This document shows, piece after piece, positions 53,342-63,621 of a DNA stretch of 64,000 nucleotides; the first letter of the stretch is position 1, and each line of letters begins with the position of its first letter. The notes beneath the pieces were generated by a model, which saw nothing but the letters and a program-made list of their open reading frames with translations, made no database searches and was not told the origin of the DNA. Both the position numbers and the translations under genes were made by a program. This DNA is from Cycas panzhihuaensis (taxonomy: Eukaryota; Cycadophyta): NCBI GenBank assembly GCA_023213395.1, contig CM041465.1, positions 122,705,741-122,769,740 of the forward strand, read 5' to 3'.

Positions 53342-53719
53342 TATATCAACACAAAGTATTTCAAGCGTGAGTGCATAATTGACTGATTGATGCCTCATTT
53401 TAGATGGACAATTTTCTTCTATGGCTTGCACATCCTATACTATTTGAATGTACCATTTAGGTAACTTATTTGGTGCTAAAGCAATAACCTCAATATCCTA
53501 GACCTGAAGTGGTTGGTCAACAGAAGAGCTACCAGGTATAAGAGGAGTTGACGATGATGATGGGGTAAATGTTGACAAAAAAGCAACAAGAGTAGATGAA
53601 AAACATGGTTTTGAAGATTGAGAGGGAAGGAAGTCCTCTACAATCTATTTGCCTTTATCAAGAGGAAGATGGATGGATCTCGATTCCATCTCCTCATTTT
53701 CTTCAGCAAAGATGACATC

Positions 53720-54379
53720 TCATGATATATACATTTTCTTTGCAATGGGATCATACACTCTATATGCTTTGCTACTAATAGAGTAACCAATGAAAATGCA
53801 TTTTAGACTCTTATCGTCTAATTTTTTCCTTTGTTGTTGGGGAATGTGCATATATGCAGTGCACCCGAAAGTATGCAAATGGTTGATGGTTGGCTTTTTG
53901 CCAGACCAAGCCTTCTCTGGTGTCATTTTAGTGACTATTGTAGTAGGGCTCCTATTGGTGACATAAGTTGTTGTATGAAAGGCTTATGCCCAATAAGAAA
54001 GTGGAAGCACCTTTGCATGCATCACGACTTTGACTTTGTTTGCCAAAGTCCCGTTCATCCTCTCAGCTACTCCACTTTGTTGAGGTGTGTATGGAGTAGT
54101 GAGTTGTCTTTTGATCCCATTATCTCTGCAAAATTGGTTGAACTCTCTTGAGGTAAATTCACCTCCATTGTCAAATTGTAATATTTTGATGGACAGATCT
54201 AATTCTTTCTCCATAGCAAGTTCGAATTGTTGGAATTTGTCCAAAGCTTCATATTTGTGTTTGATAAAGCAAACCCAAACCTTGTGTGAAAAATCATCAA
54301 TGAAAGTGATATAATATAGTATGTCTCCAAGAGATGGTGTAGACATGGGTCTACATAAATCTATATGTATCAACTGCAA
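53720..54379 (-). pseudogene. copia K integrase
   Basis: The core frame 54379-53984 reads LIHIDLCRPM (first Asp), YYITFIDDFSHKVWVCF, KILQFDNGGEFTSREFNQFC (second Asp), RQLTTPYTPQQSGVAERMNG (Glu): all three catalytic acids are present. A small shift near 53960 separates it from TPEKAWSGKKPTINHLHTFG, RKKLDDKSLKCIFIGYSISS and KAYRVYDPIAKKMYIS (to 53720). Integrase joins the cDNA ends to host DNA. It has one or two shifts only. Confidence 0.88.
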
Positions 54380-54421
54380 TGGTTGAGATGCACGCCATGC
54401 TTTGCCGTTAGGAAAAGGCTT

Positions 54422-55300
54422 TCAATGTTGTTTTTCCCTGATACAAGCTTCATAAAGGCATTTTTGTGCTAAAATCTTTGGAAGCCCATACACCATGCTT
54501 TTACTAAACATCATTTCGATGTTTTCTAGGCTCAAGTGACCTAGCCTGTTGTGCCAAAGTTGCTCTTTGCTCAATGACTGAGAGACATAAGCTAGTGAAG
54601 TATAAAGCGTAATGTTTGAAGCATTCAATTTGTAAAGTTCATGGTCTTCATGACCAATGGAAACCACTTGATCATTCATGTCACTGATAATGCATTTCCC
54701 ACCTTTAAATAAAACATTCATATGTTGCCTATCTAGTTGGCTAACAAATAGAAGACTTTTGTGCACTGATGGCACCAAATAAGCATTACCTTTTGGAAAT
54801 GTAGAAGAAGGGTGATCTGGTGAGTGAAAGGGGGCAATTTTGCCAGTCCATATATCTGTACAGTCTCATTGTTGTTGAAGGTAATTGTTTTCCCTTTTTC
54901 TTCCTTAACATCATAGAGCAAGTCCTCATCACTAGTCATATGACAGGATGCTCCTGAATCAATGATCCAAGTGCTATCACTAAATGTGTTATGATAGGCA
55001 CAAAATAATTTATCATCCTCATTAGCAAAATGATTAGTGTGGCATTGGTTGCCTCCTCTAAATGCCCCCCTTCCTTTGTGACCTCAAAATCCACCTCGAT
55101 TTGGTCTATGAGGGGGTTGTTGCTACTGTTGATTCTGTTGTTGTGGTCTTTAATGCTACTGTTGTGGCTATTGTTGTTGTTGATACTACATTACGAACTG
55201 ACATTTCCAACACTCTGGTTGAATGTGGCCCTTTTTGCCACAATAATGACAAACAATGTTATTGGCTTTTGATATGCCAATGTTCATATTCCTAAACTAT
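54422..55300 (-). pseudogene. copia K Gag end, protease and pre-integrase
   Basis: The knuckle CHYCGKKGHIQPEC is at about 55253-55212. A glutamine-rich stretch follows (CAA/CAG runs, 55195-55110), then RGGF..RGAFRGGNQCH. The protease active site DSTWIIDSGASCHMTSDEDL (54995-54930) is intact. The pre-integrase shows WHNRLGHLS and, 40 residues on, CLYEACI, an HHCC pair with proper spacing. Stops lie near 55180 and 54850. Confidence 0.85.
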
Positions 55301-55339
55301 TTGTTGAAGTTTTGTTTGGGAGATTGTTTGCTCTTATAC

Positions 55340-55746
55340 TATTAAACTTTCAACATGGAGGGCATTCAACATCAACACCAATCAATGCGATCAATGAACA
55401 AAACATGAACTATATTAATCTAGATCCAAGATGTTTACATCAAAATGCTATTGCACTACTGACTCAACATGAGTCTCCATGATGACTTGATTGCTCTACT
55501 CTACCTCACCTGCCTATTCATACATCATAAGTGGGAATACATAAGTGAGGTGAGTTACATGTAGGACAAATGATCGTTAACCTACCCAATTAACTCTTCA
55601 CCTACTTACTGACTAATGACCTTTCAACTTCTTAATAGTATTAGAATATGTGACTCTTAGACCCTAATTTATGACTATAATGTTATTCACTCTAAGACTC
55701 AACTTACATCTCAATACATATTTACATTAAACATTATCTTCTAACA
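55340..55746 (-). repeat. 3' LTR of P
   Basis: TATTAAACTTTC (TG decayed to TA)...CTTCTAACA, 407 bp, followed by CCTCCCCTT. Partner at 59682-60050. Confidence 0.9.
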
Positions 55747-55879
55747 CCTCCCCTTAATGTTTAATGTCAATACCACATCATGACACCTAGTACTATTGAC
55801 TGACAACAAAACGGACACAAGGACAAGACATGAGATGTTGTTCGAATTTACAGCGCCTTAGTTTGGAAATCTTTCTGAA

Positions 55880-57566
55880 GGCAATGTCATAGGTCTAATC
55901 TTCAACTGAAATGTAGCAATGCATGTATGTCATGCCTGTTCTATCATCTCCTATTTCTGCTATAATATCTAAGTGTTCAACTGTAAATGTAATCTCCTTT
56001 GATTATTATCTTTAGGATTGAATGTGACAACATGAGATTTGGATTTCAGGATTTCTATGAAGAGAAAGAAATCCTCTTTATTTGTCTCCAAGACAACATG
56101 TATGTTCAACTCATCAAGCCAATAAACATTCTTATCAAAAGAAATGAGAGAATGATTTCTTTTCTAGCTCCACAAGTGCAGGTACTTGTCCTGAACCAAC
56201 AAAATACTTCCTTTTCTCTATATAATCCAAGGGATCTTCTGTGCCAAATATGATGAGAATTTCCGTCACGATCACATGTATATACTTCCCAATTATGGCT
56301 ACATAAAGATAGTATATCACTTCAATATGATTGACGTTCATGATTAAGTAACCTACCCAAAATATACAGCAATCTTGGTGGACAAGCTTCTAACCAACTG
56401 ACATTCCAACTATGTCCTTTCTTTTTTTGAATGAATCTTCTAGAGCCATTACAAAATTTGTTAACACAATTTGGATTCTTTCAAGGATAAGGACAAATGA
56501 TGCTGCCATATTGAAAGTGGTCATACAAAGTTTTGTGCATGTGCATCCAACCATGTGGCCTGACATTATTTGGAACTTGGAAACATATTTATCAACACAA
56601 ATTAAGGTAATATTACCTAAATTTTCCACCAAGGTAGTTGTGTCTCCATGATGTACCACCTGTAAAAGATGACGTCTGAAATCACTTTCAGATTCAATCT
56701 CCATTCTTTTAACAATTTTCAACGCAGCTTTTTCTGTCAACATGTTGAGGCTCAAGGTGTTTGATGAAATAATATTCTTTTCAATCTTCAAATCTTCATT
56801 TTTATCTTCTTCCTCAGGTTTCAAATAGTGATCATTGGATTCATTTGTTACTTTAACACTTAGTTTATTTTCAGGAATGTACAACAAGGGTTCACAATCA
56901 TTATGTTTACTTATTTCCTCAACAATAGATGACCTCTTCTCAGAAACAGGTTCACACATCTTTTCAACTTTTTTAAGAGCATCAGATAAGTCTATGAGAA
57001 CTTTATCCTTACCAGAATCAACTTGATTATTTGTATTCCCCCTTTTTGGTTTCCTTTTTAGCTTCTTTTTTGGTTCTTGGTTAGGTTGTTGCACATAGTC
57101 TGCTCTTCAAGAGTAGCCTTCTTTCCTACTTCATCCTTGTTACCTGGAACATAAAATTTGTTTGTCCTTTTGATAGCCTCTTACACTTCTTCAAGGCTCT
57201 TTTCATGCACTTCCTCAACAAGTTCTAGGCTTCTTTAGCGGAATCAATATTTTGAAGTGCATGAATGAGGAACTGATAGGAAAGAGGAAGGTTTTCCATG
57301 TCAAATGCTACAAGCATCACATCAATAGCTTTTTATTCCTCTTTTGAAATTTTCTTCTTTTTGAAATTTTCCTCCCCTTCTTTACTAATTAATGTAAGAC
57401 CATCAAGAATAATTTCCTATAGCTTTTTAAACATAAATATACATTCCATTTTGATTCTCCAAATTTGAAAATTGGTTCTGATATACTTGGGCAAAGCTAT
57501 GTTACGATCAGCTATCCAGAATTCATTCTTCTTTGATAAAAAAAAAATGACATCACTTAATTCCAT
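55880..57566 (-). pseudogene. P gag-like ORF with the O/P-specific C-terminal region
   Basis: The methionine at 57566 starts MELSDVIFFLSKKNEFWIAD, then KYIRTNFQIWRIKMECIFMF, LVAFDMENLPLSYQFLIHAL and QNIDSAKEA: a copia Gag core. After shifts a frame of 234 codons runs from 57094 to 56390 with KKLKRKPKRGNTNNQVDSGK, a charged linker, then VVHHGDTTTLVENLGNITLI, CVDKYVSKFQIMSGHM and ALEDSFKKRKDIVGMSVG. It continues in another frame with HNWEVYTCDRDGNSH near 56275. The C-terminal part matches O and no family I know. No zinc knuckle is seen. Confidence 0.68.
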
Positions 57567-59669
57567 GATGTATGAATAACCTGACTCATGCACCCACTTT
57601 AACTTGGAATAAGTCTGTCAAAAACAACAGAAAAAATACCTCATATCACATACCAAAATGTCTGTCTCTGCGATACAGTTCCAATGTCTCTGACCATTTG
57701 GAAAATTGATGCCTGAATGGAGAGATATGAAGCAAATTGTGCAAGCACCCTCCTTTAAGACCAAATTGATAAGGTTAAGGGATAAGCCCCTTTAGATTAT
57801 AAGCATCAGGTCATATTAAAGCTCCATAAACCAAGGGTTTAATTGTTAGGAGCTAGTGGATGCCAAATTGGATTCCAAACTAATTTAATTTAATTTTGAT
57901 TTTGCAAAAAAAAAAATTTAAATCTGCCTTTGCATTGATTGACATCGATGGATTTCAAGAAGCGTTTTGATCAAAGATATAACCCTAGTTCATATGCGTA
58001 ATGACCTTCAAGATTCAGAGATAGTTTGATGGCAGCTACAACTTCTTCGAACTCACAGAGGAGAGATGATGCCAAGAGAGGGGGCGGAGTGGCACAAGTG
58101 CTGCCCTTCAATGATGACTCGGAGAATCAATGCCTATGCAAAGGTTGAATAAATGGTGGTGAGTCAATTTGACAAGTCGTAGACGTACAAGCACTCCGTG
58201 CACAATTGTTCCATGAAGAGTGATGGCAAGGTGGGCAGCTTGAGGGAGGAACCAAAATCCCCAATCTTCAAATCGTCTAAGAGTTGTGCATCCCTTCCAA
58301 GAGTTGCTATGATAGATGGTCTACCTTCTTTGCTCAGAGGGTTTTTGCCTCCCTCCAATGCTTCTTCAATGCACTGATTCCTACATGCGAGGTTGAGTGG
58401 TGTCGGGTCTGGCCACGACAAATGTGCTAGACGAGGAGTGGCACATGATGAGCTTCACTGTCGGCACGAGATTCGACTCCTCTTAAACGATTTCAGAGTG
58501 TTGCAGACATTTGGTGTTGGATCAATGCATGGTAACCATCATGGTTGAACTGGGGTTAATAATCGGGCTTAGTTGTGATCTGGGAGAGGCGATTCATATA
58601 GCTTCGTAGGCTGCCCAGGATGGCATTTGCTAGCACTATGCAGAAATACAGTGCCTGCCAGAAGACTATTTATTAATTGATGGCTGATAATTTTGTTTAC
58701 CATGCAAGTCTTGTTTTAAGTGCAGTCATGGTGATTGTGTTATCAGCCCTTCAAACTACATGAGAGCAGACTTTACTGTAGCCACCATCATTCATAACTT
58801 TTCATGGAGAAGGGAAATTACAACTAGCTTGTCAGAGCTCCACCAATTAAAGGGGTGATTGAGAATGCGTCAAATGAGGGATTATCTGAAGGTTGAGCAG
58901 TTAGTTCATGGCTGGCCTTTTGATCAGAGCATGCACACAGATGAGTGGCCTTTAGAAGGGTAGCCTCTTTATTTTCCTTCAATAGTTTTCCTCAACTACA
59001 AGTTATTCTTTTTCTACAATTCCTCTTTTCGTTAACAACTGGCCCTTTCAACCAGGCATCACAATCTTTTCTCTACAGACAGACACTTTCCCAAGCAGAA
59101 CAGGGTTGTTTCCTTTATTACTACTAAACTATTTTCATTCTTGCTAGGGTTTCGCCACAATCTTCAGCAACCATAACCACAACTTTCACTTTTCTATATT
59201 TCTGTCACAACAAGCTTCACAGATTTCATCAACCATAACCTTATGTAGGGTATTCTCCTTTCTTTATTGGCAGGCAATCTCATGTGGCAGGCAGAAAATA
59301 GACTTCAAATTCACCAACCTAATTCAACATAAAGCCTTGTAGGTACGAAGTCAACACTCCAACCAATAATTTTATGTCATCACTAATTTCAAATTTCATA
59401 CATCATTTCTTTCTAGGTTCACAAATCAACCAAAGACTTTATGAAACCCTGTTTTATAATCTTTTCCTTATAACAAAATAAGGGAACTGAATTACCCAGT
59501 ATAAATTCTTGTCTTGAATCACCGCTTGGCACACCTTGCAACAACAATGGCCTTAAGTCTTCACCTTCACAACTCAAATCTTCAATCCGGCAATTGACTT
59601 AATGGAACCAGCTCCTTCCTTATCGAAAACTTGGCGAACCTGCACAATAGCAGCCTTAACATGCAACCC
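57567..59669 (-). other. Leader of P, with a GC-richer segment
   Basis: About 2.1 kb. The segment 58050-58530 is richer in G+C, and on the minus strand at 58421-58164 holds an 85-codon frame: SWPDPTPLNLACRNQCIEEA, then LEGGKNPLSKEGRPSIIATL, GRDAQLLDDLKIGDFGSSLK and a Leu-rich end. TPLNLACRNQ recalls an ankyrin repeat (TPLHLA), but I cannot show more than one. The rest of the leader has no domain. Confidence 0.4.
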
Positions 59670-60050
59670 GCTATGATATCATGTTAAACTTTCAACATGG
59701 AGGGCATTCAACATCAACACCAATCAATACAATCAATGAACAAAACATGAATTGTATTAACTCAGATCCAAGATGTTTACATCAAAATGCTATTGCACTA
59801 TAGACTCAACATAAGTCTCCATGATGACTTGATTGCTCTACTCTACCTCACTGGCCTATTTATACATCATAGATGGGAATACATAAGTGAGGTGGCTTAC
59901 ATGTGGGACAAATGACCATTAACCTACCCAATTAACTCTTCACCTACTAACTGACTAATGACCTTTCAACTTCTTAACAATATTATAATATGTGACTCTT
60001 AAACCCTAACTTATGACTATAATGTTATTGACCCTAAGACACAACTTACA
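59670..60050 (-). repeat. 5' LTR (truncated) and primer-binding site of P
   Basis: TGTTAAACTTTC at 59682 to ACTTACA at 60050. The match to 55340-55746 stops exactly where the M LTR begins. TTACA (60046-60050) should be the TSD of M. Confidence 0.9.
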
Positions 60051-60513
60051 TGAAGCGAACAATTCCCTCTATCACTCGTTGATTCCCAAATCGTCAACGA
60101 AAAGTCCACTAAAAGGTTACAAATAGTAGCAAAAGTACAAAAAAATAGTAAATACACTAGTCAAAATGGACAACGAATGCAATCCGCAGGGCTAGCCAAT
60201 GTTGCTCGGAATACACTTGATTCACCTGATATTGTGCTTGAGATGGCCAACCCTCTTCAAGGCAAGGTTACCTCCCGCAACTGCAGCCCAATGGGCTAGC
60301 TAACTGCAGCCCTAAAAGTTGAGTTTATGCTAAGAGAACAAAACCACCTAATGATTTGGAATGGGGAGTCCAACCCCTATATGTAGAGACATTTAATCTT
60401 CTAAAGGAAGTCGGCTAGAAATGAGACAGTTCATTGAGACTAAACCTAGCATGAAGTCAGCTAGAAGACAGGCTATGACTAGTCAAAGTAGGAGAGAAAT
60501 TGGGAATGTAACA
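60051..60513 (-). repeat. 3' LTR of M
   Basis: TGAAGCGAACAA...GGGAATGTAACA, 463 bp. On the minus strand it holds TAGCCGACTT at 60417-60408 and the CpG-decayed TAGCTGACTT at 60462-60453, then a TACATATAGG box 22 bases after the nearer motif. Confidence 0.88.
60378..60462 (-). promoter_or_regulatory. LTR promoter of M: GCCGAC motif and TATA-like box
   Basis: TAGCCGACTT (minus, 60417-60408) and TACATATA (minus, 60385-60378) have the same spacing as in gypsy-1 and S. The second motif copy has A for G on the plus strand (GTCAGC). Confidence 0.45.
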
Positions 60514-60549
60514 AGTCCCTCCCCTCTAAAATATGCTTTGACATCAAAG

Positions 60550-60735
60550 CGTGGGTAGATTTGGATGTTGTTGCATCCATTCTTCTGATTCCCACGTAGC
60601 ATCGTCTAAATCTAAAGTCTTCTACTTAATGAGGTATTCTTTGACCTTCCTGGATCGTAATTCTTTTGTTCTTATTTGTAAAATCCCATGTGGTTCAAAG
60701 ATAATCTTCCCTTCTTCATCTAACTCATGGACTAT
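60550..60735 (-). pseudogene. M chromodomain
   Basis: The minus strand reads HELDEEGKIIFEPHGILQIR, TKELRSRKVKEYLIK, a stop, KTLDLDDATWESEEWMQQHP. This is the chromodomain core (P..IL..R......EYLVKWK......TWE....), with the usual Trp of the aromatic cage turned into a stop (TGG to TAG). In chromoviruses this domain is fused to integrase and steers insertion, often to heterochromatin. A shift separates it from the GPY/F module at about 60760. Confidence 0.85.
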
Positions 60736-60746
60736 TGTTTAAGAGG

Positions 60747-61842
60747 TTACCTTTCCCCTACCTTCTTCTTAAGGCAAGATACGTGAAAAACATTGTGAAT
60801 CTTGCTTCCTTGTGGTAATGCTAATTGGTAAGCTACTTCCCCAATTTTCCCAGTAATTTGATAAGGTCCGAAGAATCTTGGTGCTAATTTTTGTGTATTT
60901 GTTTGTTTCATTGATGATTGCTTGTAAGGTTGGAGTCTTAGAAAGACCCAATCTCCAACTATAAAACTCCTTTCAAATCTTTCAATATCAATTTGTTGTT
61001 TCATTCTATTCCGTGTTGTATTTAAATTGTCTTTCAAAATCCTCATTGTTTGCTCCATCTGTACTTGTTGTTTGTGCACTGCTTGTACCTATGATACTTT
61101 CGTCCATGAGTATAGATGGTGACTCATACCCACATAATGCCTGGAAGGGTGTCATTTTTCTTGCCATGCGGTAAGTGGTATTGTACCACCATTTAGCCAA
61201 ATGGAGCCATCAATGCCATTGAGTTTTCTTATCAGAAGAAAAGTTCCTCAAATATCCTTCTAGGCATTTGTTGACTACCTCTGTTTGTCCATCCAATTGC
61301 GGGTGGTAGGCTATATTCATATTTAATTTTGTTCCCGCTAATTTGAACAGATCTTGCCAAAAATGGCTTATGAACTTTGGATCCCGATCACTAACTATAA
61401 TTTTGGGAACTCCATGCAAACAACGTATCTCCTTCATGTATATCTCTGCTATTTGACTTGCTTTTGTCGTTGATTGTGTGCCCCTGAAATGTGCATATTT
61501 GGTTAACCTATCTACAATTACAAATATGGCATCTTTCTCTTTAGACCGTGGAAGTCCCATAATAAAGTCCATTGAGATTTCTTCCCACTTTTGATGTGGA
61601 ATAGGTAATGGTTGTAGCAATCCTGGACTCTTTATGTATTCACTTTTGTTTTGTTGGCACGAATCGCATTCAGATATATAATTGAGGACCTCTGCTTTTA
61701 TTCCTTTCCAATAAAAAGAATTTCGTATCATCCAGTATGTTTTATCTATTTCTGTATGTCCTATTGTTGGCACTAAGTGGGCTTCTTCTAATATGACCTT
61801 TATTTTAGAAACCGTCGGGATAAATATCTTCCCCTTCCTCAT
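60747..61842 (-). pseudogene. M integrase with GPY/F module
   Basis: The frame 61842-61210 holds the HHCC domain (ILEEAHLVPTIGHTEIDKTY, then ECDSCQQNK) and the full catalytic triad: ISMDFIMGLP, IIVSDRDPKFISHFW and HPQLDGQTEVVNKCLEGYLR. A shift near 61205 leads to WWYNTTYRMARKMTPFQALC and YESP. The part 61079-60747 gives RSFIVGDWVFLRLQPYKQSS, KLAPRFFGPYQITGKIGEVA, YQLALPQGSKIHNVFHVSCL, the GPY/F module. The catalytic residues are intact, but the shifts break the protein. Confidence 0.9.
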
Positions 61843-61865
61843 AATTAATTATCCTTGTAATTCGA

Positions 61866-62132
61866 ACTTGGAAGGCTTCTGGTCCTTAATTCCTTCCCCC
61901 GTCACGAGGAGTCGGTTGTACCTACACGGCAATGCATGTCCACCACGACGTTCCTCAACGGCCACTCCCCCGCCTTCACATATGTCCGGGTTCGCTACTG
62001 CGGTAACACAGTACCGGTTTTGAACCCTGGTCGCTCTGATACCACTTGTCACAGGTTGTCGTTACACCAAAAGCCCCGGGGTGATTTGGGAAGAGGACTT
62101 CCTCGTGATAGTTAGTGTCACGCGCTCCAACA
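61866..62132 (-). mobile_element. TRIM-like fragment inside M
   Basis: GC-rich minus-strand order: an 86-bp LTR-like segment (62132-62047, TGTTGGAGCGCG...CCTGTGACA), two spacer bases, an exact primer site TGGTATCAGAGC (62044-62033), about 120 bases, and a purine tract GACGGGGGAAGG near 61900. There is no room for a protein. LTR, primer site and purine tract within under 300 bases fit a terminal-repeat retrotransposon in miniature; the 3' LTR is missing. It replaces part of M between RNase H (FDFSIVYK) and integrase (KFELQG). Confidence 0.6.
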
Positions 62133-63294
62133 CTTATATACTATACTAAAATCAAATGTTTGGAGCTTGTTAACCCATTTCTGTTGTTTGTCTGATAGTG
62201 TCTTCTGGTTTAAGAAATATTTGATACTGTCGTGATCTATTTGAACTATAAACTTATTCCCTAATAAGTATTGCTGCCATTGGTGTATGGCATGCATGAT
62301 TGCCAACATTTCTTTGTTGTAAATAGGTTTGAGTTTCTCCATGTTATTTAATTTCCTACTTTATAGGCCATTCATTTTGAATTAGTACTGCCCCTATTTC
62401 GAATCTTGAAATGTTGCATTCCAAAATGAATGGTTGTGAAAAATCTGGTGTTGCTAGAACTAGAGCTATGACCATTGCTTTCTTGAGTTCTTCGAAAGCA
62501 CTTTTTGCTCGTGGATTTCATATAAAAGCGCCATTTTTTGTAAGGTCCATTAATGAGGATGCAATGTGAGCATATCCCTTTATAAATTTCCGAAGAAATC
62601 CTACTACTCCAAGGAAACTCCTTATTCCTGTCACATTTTTTGGTACTGGCCAATTAATAATGACTTGAATCTTTTTTGAATCTATTTTTGTCTGTTCCTT
62701 TGTGGTAACATGGGCTAAATATTCCAACTCTTCTTTTCCGAATGTGCATTTCTTTTGATTTGCATAGAATTGATTGGACTGCAGGATTTGTAGTACTGCT
62801 TTGATATAGTCTAGATGTTCTTCCCATGTTTTACTATAGATCAGTATGTTATCGAAGAAGACTAGCACAAATTTCCACAAAAGTGGTTTGAGAATTGAAT
62901 TCATAGTGCTCTGAAAAGTTGTTGGGTCATTCCTCAACCCAAATGGCATGACTTTAAACTCAAATAGTCCCTCATGCATACGGAAATTTGTTTTGTATAT
63001 ATATTCCTCTCTAATATGAATCTGATAATAACCTGAGTGTAAGTCAATTTTTGAGAAATGCCGTGCTCTATGTATTTCGTCTAATAAATCATCTATCCGT
63101 GGGATAGGATAATGGTTCTTTACCATTAATTTGTTCGACCCTCGATAGTCTACACACATCCTATATGATCCATCTTTTTTTGGATTGACCACAACCGGTG
63201 ATGCAAATGGGCTTGAACTAGTCGCGATGTATCCTTGACTTAATAATTCCCTTGTGATATTTTCAATTTCTCTTTTTAGATGATAGGGGTGCAT
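62118..63294 (-). pseudogene. M reverse transcriptase and RNase H
   Basis: The frame 63294-62518 shows the gypsy blocks in order: LLSQGYIATSSSPFASPVVV, KKDGSYRMCVDYRGSNKLMV, HYPIPRIDDLLDEIHRARHF, SKIDLHSGYYQIHI, MPFGLRNDPTTFQSTMN, and the catalytic motif VFFDNILIYS. The second Asp of the FFDD box is Asn, so this copy cannot polymerise. GVVGFLRKFIKGYAHIASSL ends it. After shifts RNase H reads KPIYNKEMLAIMHAIHQWQQ, FIVQIDHDSIKYFL and NKLQTFDFSIVY. Confidence 0.92.
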
Positions 63295-63621
63295 GTATGG
63301 TCGGATATTTACTGGAACTGCTCCAGGTACTAGCTCAATAGAATGTTGATAATCCCGTTGTGGGGGAAGTCCCTAGGGTTCTTCAAATACTGCTTTATGC
63401 TCATCTATGATCTTTTGTACCTCTATTGGTACATCTTCTATCGATATCTTATAACAAGTCAATATGTATACCGATGGATTCTTCTTCAATATGTTTTCCA
63501 TGCGATGCAAAGATACCAGTTGTACTGGAGGTGTGGGTGGTGCCTATAATCTATATTTGCGCCCTTTCTGATAGAAACACATGAATCGGGTCATATAGTT
63601 GGTAATTATATTACCCAAGGT

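Larger units (their letters stand above)
53342..55339 (-). mobile_element. K: Ty1/copia fragment, gag end to integrase
   Basis: Minus order is gag end with zinc knuckle (55262-55195), glutamine-rich linker, protease (about 54980), pre-integrase (54778-54422), integrase (54379-53720) and the first bases of a reverse transcriptase region, cut by T. The upstream gag is cut by P at 55340. The proteins are very close to those of copia L and of J. Its integrase is among the best preserved in the window. Confidence 0.85.
55340..60050 (-). mobile_element. P: gag-only LTR element, relative of O
   Basis: Left LTR 55340-55746; right LTR 59682-60050, truncated because M inserted at 60051 (about 38 bases of the LTR lie beyond M, outside the window). 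The primer-like sequence TGATATCATAGC abuts the right LTR (59681-59670), and the polypurine tract AAGGGGAGG abuts the left, so it reads leftwards. The interior carries the same gag-like ORF and order as O, and no protease, integrase or reverse transcriptase. LTRs are about 92% alike by eye. Confidence 0.88.

Noticed and set aside
62066-62110. Possible 5S rRNA-like sequence (Cassandra-type) in the TRIM-like fragment
   Set aside because: Only about 15-20 bases resemble the 5S end, and no A box, intermediate element or C box could be found.
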